Positions 13,723-20,564 of a stretch of DNA of 20,564 nt are shown piece after piece (positions within the stretch are counted from its first letter, which is position 1; every line of letters starts with the position of its first letter). A program made the position numbers and the translations under genes. Origin of the DNA: a virus. Under the pieces are notes generated by a model. It was not told the DNA's origin, made no database searches, and saw only the letters and a list, made by a program, of their open reading frames with translations. The stretch covers positions 1-20,564 of IMG/VR virus record IMGVR_UViG_3300021962_007699; one strand, written 5' to 3'.

Positions 13723-15456
13723 TTATGTTGTAGATGTTAACACCCATCTAGACTGATTAGTAGCAGCTCCAATTGTCAATCCTGTGAGATATACAAAAGT
13801 TGCTGTTTGGTTTATACCAATAGTTTTATTAGCTACTCCTAATACAAATCGGTTTGAAGCTGAGGATGCTGTATCTTCTTGGGAGAATGTTACGTTAGCA
13901 CTTGTAGTATTAGCTATAACAATAAGACGTCCTGAGGTACCATTTGCAAATCCGTTTATATCAATACCTCCATCTCCAGTAAGCTTAAATAAAGATTCAG
14001 ATCCTAAGTTGTAATTGTTTATATCACCAGATTCACTATCAGCAGGGATATTATCACCTTCACTTAAAGTAACGTTTCCTGAAAATGATGTACCACTTGA
14101 ACCAGATGAACCTGATGTACCTGAAGTGCCATTAATACCTGAAAGGCCTGATGTGCCTGAAGAACCTGAGGTACCAGAAGTTGTACCAAAGAAAGATATA
14201 CCTGAAGTTCCTGAAGTACCATTTATACCTGAAAGACCTGAAGTACCGGATGAACCTGAACTGCCTGATGTACCGCTTGAACCAGATGAACCGGAAGTTC
14301 CACTTGAACCAGATGTTCCTGATGAACCTGAAGATCCACTAGTTCCTGATGTACCTGATGTACCATTAATACCACTTAAACCAGAAGTACCTGAAGAGCC
14401 ACTTGTGCCAGATGAGCCTGATGAACCAGAAGTTCCTGATGAGCCTGAAGAACCACTTGTACCTGATGAACCACTTGAACCTGATGTTCCTGAAGTACCT
14501 GAAGTTCCGTTAATACCTGAAAGACCTGATGTACCTGATGAGCCTGAGCTACCTGATGTACCACTTGATCCAGATGAACCTGAGGTACCTGATGAACCGG
14601 AGGTACCTGATGAACCTGAAGATCCACTAGTTCCTGAAGTACCTGAAGTACCATTTATACCTGAAAGACCTGATGTACCTGATGAGCCTGAGCTACCTGA
14701 TGTGCCTGAAGAGCCGGATGATCCACTAGTACCTGAAGTACCATTGCCTGAGGTACCTGAAGATCCACTAGTTCCTGAAGTACCTGAAGTACCATTAATG
14801 CCACTTAAACCTGAAGTACCACTTGAACCAGATGAACCTGAAGAACCACTTGTACCTGAAGAACCTGAAGAACCACTTGTACCTGAAGAACCTGAGGTTC
14901 CTGATGAACCTGATGAACCGCTAGTACCTGATGAGCCTGATGTTCCATTAATACCACTTAAACCTGATGTACCTGATGAGCCTGATGAACCGCTTGATCC
15001 TGAAGTACCAGATGTACCAGATGTACCATTAATTCCTGAAGTACCAGATGAACCACTTGAACCTGAAGTGCCCGATGAACCTGAAGATCCACTAGTGCCT
15101 GATGTTCCTGAAGTTCCACTTGAACCTGATGAACCGCTTGATCCTGAAGTACCTGAAGTACCAGATGTTCCTGATGTAAATGATGTTGCAGCGCCCCAAG
15201 CCCTTAATTCTCCTGTAGAATTGTTACGAACTATTATATTATATCCTGTAGCAGGTTCGGGAGCATCTAAAATGTCTTCGTTATATAATGAACCGCTAAT
15301 AGTTAAACTACCACTAATTTCAATATCATAGCTAGCTTCACCTGTAAATGCTTCTACAGACTGAGAAACATGCCATGCGTTAATAGTATAACTCTGATCT
15401 ATTTGATCGCTTCCTGAGTTAAAAATGTCTAGTAGTCTATTGGTTCCTTTTGCCAT
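13723..15456 (-). CDS. collagen-like repeat virion protein (tail fibre/adhesin candidate)
   Basis: The protein has 577 residues. The N-terminal 94 residues form a folded head (MAKGTNRLLDIFNSGS; later GYNIIVRNNSTGELRAWGAA) that probably attaches to the virion. Residues 95-458 are Gly-x-Ser triplets, mostly GTS and GSS, nearly without proline, with GLSGING spacers about every 48 residues. The C-terminal 119 residues form a compact beta domain (GDGGIDINGFANGTSGRLIV, FVYLTGLTIGAATNQSRWVL) that may trimerise and bind receptor. This head-stalk-tip order is typical of phage fibres. Two breaks in triplet phase occur, at the SGNGTSG site and the GISFFGTT site. The gene lies seven bases from the next structural gene, in the same transcript. 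The long opposite-strand open frame here is a by-product of the repeat. Confidence 0.85.
   Translation of the reverse strand: MAKGTNRLLDIFNSGSDQIDQSYTINAWHVSQSVEAFTGEASYDIEISGSLTISGSLYNEDILDAPEPATGYNIIVRNNSTGELRAWGAATSFTSGTSGTSGTSGSSGSSGSSGTSGTSGTSGSSGSSGTSGSSGSSGTSGINGTSGTSGTSGSSGSSGSSGTSGLSGINGTSGSSGTSGSSGSSGTSGSSGTSGSSGSSGTSGSSGSSGSSGTSGLSGINGTSGTSGTSGSSGTSGNGTSGTSGSSGSSGTSGSSGSSGTSGLSGINGTSGTSGTSGSSGSSGTSGSSGTSGSSGSSGTSGSSGSSGTSGLSGINGTSGTSGTSGSSGSSGTSGSSGSSGTSGSSGSSGTSGSSGTSGLSGINGTSGTSGTSGSSGSSGTSGSSGTSGSSGSSGTSGSSGSSGTSGLSGINGTSGTSGISFFGTTSGTSGSSGTSGLSGINGTSGTSGSSGSSGTSFSGNVTLSEGDNIPADSESGDINNYNLGSESLFKLTGDGGIDINGFANGTSGRLIVIANTTSANVTFSQEDTASSASNRFVLGVANKTIGINQTATFVYLTGLTIGAATNQSRWVLTSTT
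14083..15174 (-). repeat. collagen-like Gly-[T/S]-Ser coding repeat with about 145-base higher-order unit
   Basis: About 1.09 kb encodes tripeptides GTS/GSS. The GLSGING spacer occurs seven times, and a GTSGING form once. On the plus strand the matching cca-tta/ttt-ata stretches start near 14131, 14219, 14363, 14504, 14651, 14793, 14945 and 15027, mostly 141-152 bases apart with shorter end units. Third positions vary freely, so the protein pattern is kept more strictly than the DNA. Confidence 0.9.
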
Positions 15457-15462
15457 GATTTA

Positions 15463-16434
15463 TTACCTATCTATGTTTATAAATATAGTAGTATCTGTTG
15501 TTCTTGAGGTAGGAAGTGGTTGTGATAGTTTTCCTACAGCTAATAAATTTTGGGCATCATCATATAAACCTACGGTTGTAACATAAGGAGCAAAATAAGA
15601 ACTAGTTGCAAAATTATATATAGTACCATCTAATGAAGATGATATTATACTAGGGTTTTGAGAAAAGTTAAATTCATTTTCTCTAATAGTAGCTTTATAT
15701 TGAGTTTCATAAATTGTTAATGAACTTGAAAATGAACAAGTTGCATTAGTAGATAAGAAATCTTCTAAACTTAAACCACCTCCATATATTCCTACTCCAT
15801 ATGATGAAGTTCCATATCCTTCTGGGGCTGGAGGTTGGTTATCAGTTAGGTATGTAAAAGTAGCTATACCGTGAGTGTATATAATATTACCTACATATGT
15901 ACCATTATTATATAAATTACCATTTCCATCATCAGTAATAATATGTGTTATATTATCTGTATCAGTTAATTGGTATATAAATGAATTTGGTTGGATATAA
16001 TCACCCCATAAACGGGAAGGGATAGATAAAACTCCAATTACATCATTAGATTCAGTAGGCCAATACCTAACAATGTCAGTACTTTGTAAATAATTTTCAA
16101 ATCTGCCTACTGAGTTAGAACTTCCAATATAGACATCTCCTGCTGTGTTTTCACCAGGGAACAAACTTTGGGTTTGTAATGGTGAACCATGGGATGAAGT
16201 AGTAAAGTTAGAATAATATAATTCTTTAATTGAATTATAAATTAGTACTTGGTATTGGGTAGATAAAGTACCAGTAGTATCTTGATTAGTTAGAAAATTA
16301 CCATTGATACCTTCAAATCTGTCGATTTGTACATCAAAGTTAGAAAATTCGCTTACCGGAAAGGTAAAACTTTTGTTCACCTCAAAGGGTGAAACTATAA
16401 TATCTTGAGATAGAAATTGTTTGTAAGCGCTCAT
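15463..16434 (-). CDS. virion structural protein, tail-block paralog 2
   Basis: The protein has 323 residues, rich in Ser, Thr, Tyr and Asn, as phage tail/fibre proteins often are. The C-terminal 65-70 residues (FNFSQNPSIISSS; YVTTVGLYDDAQNLLAVGKL) are clearly similar to the C-terminus of the next gene upstream. The N-terminal part (MSAYKQFLSQDIIVSPFEVN) and the middle (NDVIGVLSIPSRLWGDYIQP, NIIYTHGIATFTYL) look like a conserved marine-phage structural family that I recall without a firm name. It is likely a baseplate or fibre-base component. It follows the paralog by five bases. Confidence 0.75.
   Translation of the reverse strand: MSAYKQFLSQDIIVSPFEVNKSFTFPVSEFSNFDVQIDRFEGINGNFLTNQDTTGTLSTQYQVLIYNSIKELYYSNFTTSSHGSPLQTQSLFPGENTAGDVYIGSSNSVGRFENYLQSTDIVRYWPTESNDVIGVLSIPSRLWGDYIQPNSFIYQLTDTDNITHIITDDGNGNLYNNGTYVGNIIYTHGIATFTYLTDNQPPAPEGYGTSSYGVGIYGGGLSLEDFLSTNATCSFSSSLTIYETQYKATIRENEFNFSQNPSIISSSLDGTIYNFATSSYFAPYVTTVGLYDDAQNLLAVGKLSQPLPTSRTTDTTIFINIDR
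15480..15487 (-). promoter_or_regulatory. TATATTTA box upstream of the collagen-like gene
   Basis: Coding-strand TATATTTA lies 23 bases before the ATG at 15456, inside the 3' end of the upstream gene. It has the shared core and matches TAnnTTT, but no TTG is seen 19-21 bases upstream, so it is only a weak promoter candidate. Confidence 0.25.
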
Positions 16435-16439
16435 TCATT

Positions 16440-17456
16440 TTAGAAATCTAGCTTAACGCGAATTAATGCTTCTTTAGTAAAGTCTTTTTGCAATGGTCTT
16501 GATAGTTTAGCTACAGCTAATAGTTCATTAGTATCGTTATATAATCCTACAGTTGTAATATAAGTAGTAGGATTATTGATAAATGATGGGAATAAAACTT
16601 CACCAGTTGAACCCGAAATAAATGATGGGTTTTCAGAATAGTTATATTGTGAACTTCTAGGTCTTACAAAAATGTAATCTGAGGTAATTGTTTCTGATGA
16701 ATTAGCTGTAAATGAAGCTCCACCTTTGATTGCTTCATAAATTTTTCTTGGGTTTTGACCATTAGAGTTTGAACCTGTAGTTGGGTTTAAGCTAATACCT
16801 CCACCAGCAGGAAGTGAACCTAAAGCTCTTGGGTTTAAGATATAAGTAGCAATATCAGGGAGGAACCAACCATATGAACCTGAGGCGTCTGAATATCCTT
16901 GGTTGTTTCTTCCTGTAAATACCGTACCAGCTGAACCTGATACTAATTGGAATACTCTACCAGCATCATTGAATTGGACAGAAGTAACAACATTACTATC
17001 ATCAGTTAAAGAAATTATACCACCTAAAGAACTTGAAATAAATAAAGTAGTTGAACCAGCAAGTAATGATTCTTTATAACGGTTTCTATCTACTGATATA
17101 ACCCAAAAATCTGATGAGGTTACTCCACCAAAAGCAAACTGAGCGTTTTCATCACCTAATACTAATGATCTATATTGACCATAAATTGTTGATGAATATG
17201 ATTTACCATTTACAGCAGCATTATATAATTCACTACCACTGCCTAATTGGTTACCATAAGTAACTGCAAATTCTAAAGATGAAGTTGCGGCATTAGAAAA
17301 TACATTTAAATAATAATTTCCTGATGCTCCAGCAGCTTGAGTTGATGATGTAAAAAAGGTGGAGATAGTAGGAATTTCACTATCAGTCCATAATCCTGCT
17401 GTAATACTATCAGCTGATACTACAAAATCTCCTGCTTCTAATCTATTAAATGACAT
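16440..17456 (-). CDS. virion structural protein, tail-block paralog 1
   Basis: The protein has 338 residues. It opens MSFNRLEAGDFVVSADSITA. A middle region has YGWFLPDIATYILNPRALGS, and the C-terminus reads YNYSENPSFISGS, then YITTVGLYNDTNELLAVAKL, then EALIRVKLDF. That last part aligns almost residue by residue with the C-terminus of the neighbouring 323-residue protein, while the N-terminal parts differ. This suggests duplication followed by replacement of the front half, or a shared docking domain. The composition (Ser/Thr/Asn/Gly-rich, no signal peptide, no catalytic motif) and position point to a tail or baseplate protein. The start at 17456 lies 12 bases after the preceding stop, without a ribosome-binding purine run. 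Confidence 0.78.
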   Translation of the reverse strand: MSFNRLEAGDFVVSADSITAGLWTDSEIPTISTFFTSSTQAAGASGNYYLNVFSNAATSSLEFAVTYGNQLGSGSELYNAAVNGKSYSSTIYGQYRSLVLGDENAQFAFGGVTSSDFWVISVDRNRYKESLLAGSTTLFISSSLGGIISLTDDSNVVTSVQFNDAGRVFQLVSGSAGTVFTGRNNQGYSDASGSYGWFLPDIATYILNPRALGSLPAGGGISLNPTTGSNSNGQNPRKIYEAIKGGASFTANSSETITSDYIFVRPRSSQYNYSENPSFISGSTGEVLFPSFINNPTTYITTVGLYNDTNELLAVAKLSRPLQKDFTKEALIRVKLDF

Positions 17457-17468
17457 AATTTATACTTA

Positions 17469-18137
17469 TTAAGAGTTTATAGCTGATACTCTAGTTACTG
17501 TTACTGGAATTTGAGCTCTTGCTCCACTATCTCTTCCTACAATTGTTAATGTAGCATATAATGCTGTATTGTTTCCAAATAACGTGTTAACTGTGGTAGC
17601 TGTGATGTTAATTGTAGTTCCAACTACTGTTGCAGATACGTTTGTACCTAATGTAGTTGTTGAAGTAGTATTTAAAGCTGTTGTAGCTGCATTTGTAATA
17701 CCTACACCTTCAAATGTTGACATTAAACGAACGTCAGAAATAGTAGCTGTATATCCACCTGCTTCTGCTTGGTTTCCACCTAAATAATTTAATGTTTGTG
17801 GAGTAATTGCTTGTGAAGCACCTTGTTTAATTACAATAGAAGCTGGTATACTAAGGATTGGCATTTTCGCTGTACCACGTGGTAATGTAGTAAGCAAGTA
17901 TTTCATAATTTGAGTTTCTTCAGGAAATGCTTCTAATAAAGGCATGTTTTCAATTGCCTGACCATAGTAAGCTGAGCCTGAAGGGTGGGTTGGATTATAT
18001 AAAGTATAATCAATTTCATCATCAGCTAAAGAAAACTGCGTGATACGGAATGTACCATCGTTTTTAGCTAATAATTCTCTACCTTTAGTAGTTAAGATAG
18101 CATCTACTGTTACTACCGAATTATTTAAATATCCCAT
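17469..18137 (-). CDS. conserved virion structural protein
   Basis: The protein has 222 residues. The first 45 residues (MGYLNNSVVTVDAILTTKGR, LAKNDGTFRITQFSLADDEI) form a motif I recognise from phage structural proteins in tail-fibre clusters. IMKYLLTTLPRGTAKMPILS follows. The C-terminal half is Thr/Ala-rich beta (TTTLGTNVSATVVGTTINIT, ATLTIVGRDSGARAQIPVTV) and resembles an immunoglobulin-like surface domain in composition. The gene heads a cluster (18137 to 13723) with a promoter-like element in the 59-base gap upstream, which supports an independent transcript start. The exact place in the virion is unknown. Confidence 0.78.
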   Translation of the reverse strand: MGYLNNSVVTVDAILTTKGRELLAKNDGTFRITQFSLADDEIDYTLYNPTHPSGSAYYGQAIENMPLLEAFPEETQIMKYLLTTLPRGTAKMPILSIPASIVIKQGASQAITPQTLNYLGGNQAEAGGYTATISDVRLMSTFEGVGITNAATTALNTTSTTTLGTNVSATVVGTTINITATTVNTLFGNNTALYATLTIVGRDSGARAQIPVTVTRVSAINS

Positions 18138-18158
18138 GTTTTAATACGTATTTAGTTA

Positions 18159-18189
18159 TAAATATATGTTATTTTTAAAATTTGCCAAG
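18159..18189 (-). promoter_or_regulatory. Bacteroidota-type promoter candidate for the structural cluster
   Basis: Coding-strand CTTG (18189-18186) is followed after exactly 19 bases by TATATTTA (18166-18159), seven of eight to TAnnTTTG if N is counted as matching. The ATG at 18137 is 21 bases beyond the box. The whole element is in a non-coding gap, so it is not constrained by protein sequence. A 10-base palindrome, AATACGTATT (18143-18152), lies between box and start and could be an operator. Confidence 0.5.
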
Positions 18190-18196
18190 TTTAAAT

Positions 18197-20564
18197 TTAA
18201 TTTCCTGTACCCGAAGTAATTACTCCAGCATCTCTTAAAATAGTAAATCCTTTTTGAAGGTTTTTATTTGCAGATGAAAGTTCTAATCCTGCAGGATAAA
18301 TCATACCACCACCAAATCCATATTCACCTGTAAATGTTGAGTTATTAGAAGCTCTTAGATAATAATTACCATTACTAACCTTAGCTTCAAGATTAGTCAT
18401 TTCTTGAGGATCTAATGAACTTGAAAATGGTAATGTATATCCTGTATATACCCCTGCAGCATTACTACAAAAGTTCTGGTTTAATAGTTGCAACCATTGA
18501 TCATCTTGTGTATTAGCTATTACATTTCCATCAGGAGTAATCATATGAGTAACCCAAATATTAGCATATGATGTTGGTGATGAATTTATTGCTTGAATTC
18601 TACTATAAAAGCCAATATAAGTACCTACTGAATATTGGGAATTCCATCCACTACCTGTATTGAAATTTTCTACAGTGTTTTTACTACCTTCATAACGTGG
18701 GATTGTACTACGTCTAGCATAGTAATTATAATCTTGAACAAATGCTTTAGGTAAATTACCTCCCTGTTGAGAAGCAGTTATAATAGTTTGATAATTAACT
18801 GCTTGGATTGCATTTGAATTATAATCTAAATCCCAAAATAAACTACTTTGTCTTGGTGCTAATTCATTATTTAATATTGCATTAAATTCAGAATATGCAA
18901 AATTAGGTTCGTTGATATAAGGGTTTAAATAAACAGTTGAAGAACCACTATTAAATTGAAGAACTGTCCCAGGATCAAAAGAAACTAATTGATAAATTGA
19001 ATCATTTGTAAATGTAATTTTCCACACATCAGGTGTATAGATACTAATAGTTTCAATTCTTTGGGTAACTGTATTAGATCTATTTCCAATAAGAGGAGGA
19101 GTACCCCCATACCAAGGAATAGTAAATGTTAAAGTATCTCCTGGGGTAAGATTATTTAGTGCTGATTCTATAAAAATACTATTTTTACTAGTTTCATTTA
19201 TATAAAGTTCGTCTACTCCATATCCTGAAAGAGCATAACTAATATTCCCAAATTTATCAACTTCTATAACATATAAACCACCAAAATTATAATAGATTAT
19301 TCCATCTCCTGGTGAGGTTAAATTAGAACCTGATATATCGTATGTTACTGTTTGGGTATTTGGGTGTAAGAATGGATTATTAGGGTTTAAACTTTGAGTT
19401 GTAGCTACCAGTACCGAACCACTAAATTCTCCGTCTACAAATTCTTTAGCTGTGTTATCTGTGAATGGTTGAAAACCAAATGGTGTTATGTTTGAACCTT
19501 CCCAACTTTGACTAACGTTTACTATGTTAGTAGTTGTATAACCAAAATCAGTACCATAATCTACTATTAGATTAGGTAGTGTTCCACCTTGTGAACCTGT
19601 TATGGATTCAATTGGGAAAGATTCATAAGCGGTAGAGGCGGTGTAGATACGTTGACCGTCAAGTAAACCCGCTATTTCACCAATACTTCCCGTATATTGT
19701 GGTTCAGAGTATGATGCAGATGGAACAGGGTATTTATTTCTTTCTAATAAGTGTTGTTTGATAGAAACGCCTGAAGCTAAAGATGTTTTAGCCGGAACAT
19801 AATCTTTAATTAGTTTGAATAATGAATTATCAAAAAATCTAACTAAATTAGTAAAATCGGCCCAATCATAACTTTTAGTATATTTTAAGAAATAGTCATT
19901 TCTTAGATGATCTAAATCAGGGTAAGTAAATGATCCTGAGATTTGTTGTCTTGGGTCTCCAATGTATTCTCCTATGTTCAAATAACCAATTGAATTAAGG
20001 ATGTCATCATTAATTTGGTTAGTTGGAGAAAATACTACTTCAAGCAAATCAATATTAGGAGTGTAGGCTTGATTACCAATACTGTTTTGTTGAATTGAAG
20101 CTATATTAGATAATTGTTGATTACCTTCAGGTAAATCTAAACTTACAGCTTTGATTTTATCTGAAATTCTGTTTTTTATACCTACTGCGGGTTGGTCTGC
20201 TAAAACGTATTCAGTATTGCTTATAAATCCTCCATTATTTATGGTAAAATTACTATCACTAGCGAAGGAATTTACAGGAACCCATGATCCTGTTATTTTA
20301 GGATGTATTGAAACTGATCCTGTATATAATTCACCTCCTAATGAAGCTCTAAATACTAATTCGTCTGGGGCACTATTAATAGTATTACCTTCAATGGATT
20401 GAGGATTCATTACATAATCATCAAATACACTTTGTGATAATTGTACTGAATAGTACCTAATTTCTTGATATGAACCACTGAATGCTGAGTATCCATTTAG
20501 ATCAGTTCTACCAACTGATGGGAAATAGGAATTATTACCGTTAATCCATTGGTTAGGATCAAAT
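18197..20564 (-). CDS. large tail protein with LamG-like segment (N-terminus beyond window)
   Basis: At least 788 residues are encoded. The frame is open through base 20564, so the internal ATG at 20410 is not the real start. The 51 residues before it read FDPNQWINGNNSYFPSVGRT and then AFSGSYQEIRYYSVQLSQSV, continuing smoothly into FDDYVMNPQSIEGN. That is a typical end strand of concanavalin/LamG-like domains in phage fibre proteins. After it come DHLRNDYFLKYTKSYDWADF and NSLFKLIKDYVPAKTSLASG, then long Ser/Thr/Asn/Tyr-rich beta regions, and a C-terminal GFTILRDAGVITSGTGN. No peptidase or lysozyme motif was seen. The role is most likely a tail fibre or baseplate protein that binds a host surface glycan. 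It precedes the 222-residue gene by 59 bases. Confidence 0.8.
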   Translation of the reverse strand, partial: FDPNQWINGNNSYFPSVGRTDLNGYSAFSGSYQEIRYYSVQLSQSVFDDYVMNPQSIEGNTINSAPDELVFRASLGGELYTGSVSIHPKITGSWVPVNSFASDSNFTINNGGFISNTEYVLADQPAVGIKNRISDKIKAVSLDLPEGNQQLSNIASIQQNSIGNQAYTPNIDLLEVVFSPTNQINDDILNSIGYLNIGEYIGDPRQQISGSFTYPDLDHLRNDYFLKYTKSYDWADFTNLVRFFDNSLFKLIKDYVPAKTSLASGVSIKQHLLERNKYPVPSASYSEPQYTGSIGEIAGLLDGQRIYTASTAYESFPIESITGSQGGTLPNLIVDYGTDFGYTTTNIVNVSQSWEGSNITPFGFQPFTDNTAKEFVDGEFSGSVLVATTQSLNPNNPFLHPNTQTVTYDISGSNLTSPGDGIIYYNFGGLYVIEVDKFGNISYALSGYGVDELYINETSKNSIFIESALNNLTPGDTLTFTIPWYGGTPPLIGNRSNTVTQRIETISIYTPDVWKITFTNDSIYQLVSFDPGTVLQFNSGSSTVYLNPYINEPNFAYSEFNAILNNELAPRQSSLFWDLDYNSNAIQAVNYQTIITASQQGGNLPKAFVQDYNYYARRSTIPRYEGSKNTVENFNTGSGWNSQYSVGTYIGFYSRIQAINSSPTSYANIWVTHMITPDGNVIANTQDDQWLQLLNQNFCSNAAGVYTGYTLPFSSSLDPQEMTNLEAKVSNGNYYLRASNNSTFTGEYGFGGGMIYPAGLELSSANKNLQKGFTILRDAGVITSGTGN

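Noticed and set aside
14376-14654. 92-codon minus-strand frame with MVLQVLQELVDLQVHQ-type sequence.
   Set aside because: It is a shifted reading of the collagen-like repeat inside the supported gene.
14083-15174. Regular repeats that might be taken for a CRISPR array.
   Set aside because: The units are in-frame tripeptide codons with variable third positions, without unique spacers of constant length.
14015-15331. 438-codon open frame on the plus strand rich in PEVPEEPD repeats.
   Set aside because: It is the exact antisense of the Gly-Thr/Ser-Ser repeat gene. The repeat codons give no stops in that frame, and no gene or promoter context lies on the plus strand.
20408-20410. ATG at 20410 as the start of the large tail protein.
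   Set aside because: The frame stays open for 51 more codons to the window edge, and those residues continue a LamG-like domain, so the gene begins outside the window.

Overview
The window is a densely packed, AT-rich stretch of what looks like a tailed-phage (Caudoviricetes) genome with T4-like traits. All supported genes lie on the minus strand, so transcription runs from high to low coordinates. Most junctions are TAATG, ATGA or GTGA overlaps or gaps under 30 bases, and no stretch over 105 bases lacks a gene. I see no tRNA, CRISPR array or insertion sequence. The start codons examined lack a clear Shine-Dalgarno sequence. Several gene-cluster heads carry a TTTG/CTTG-N19-20-TATATTTA-type element that resembles the Bacteroidota promoter (TTTG at -33, TAnnTTTG at -7). 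Together these suggest a phage of a Bacteroidota host, possibly marine Flavobacteriia. That host call is inference.

Region 1 (20564 down to 13723) is a virion tail/adhesin block. It holds a large tail protein cut by the window edge, a conserved small structural protein, two tandem structural paralogs with a shared C-terminal domain, and a 577-residue protein built around about 364 residues of collagen-like Gly-[Thr/Ser]-Ser triplets.

Region 2 (13705 down to 11535) is DNA metabolism: a SegE/GIY-YIG-like protein, a DnaG/gp61-type primase (zinc ribbon plus TOPRIM), and a RecB/Cas4-like PD-(D/E)XK nuclease overlapping the primase by four bases.

Region 3 (11512 down to 7918) holds a P-loop kinase, a 744-residue four-module protein (nucleotidyltransferase, two HExxH metalloprotease-like modules, NT5C-type HAD phosphatase) and a zinc-ribbon protein, joined by four-base overlaps.

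Region 4 (7894 down to 584) is a run of small to medium proteins, mostly without recognised function: acidic, glycine-rich or lysine-rich proteins, a histone H1-like small protein missed by a long-ORF cutoff, an EF-hand protein and a possible restriction-fold protein. Many start with a short amphipathic helix holding an [L/I]-x-E tripeptide, like T4 capsid-targeting sequences cut by the prohead protease. The kinase and the four-module protein of region 3 share this. My inference is that much of regions 3 and 4 encodes proteins packaged in the capsid.

Region 5 (478 down to 1) is the N-terminal part of a COG2509-like FAD-dependent dehydrogenase behind its own promoter-like element.
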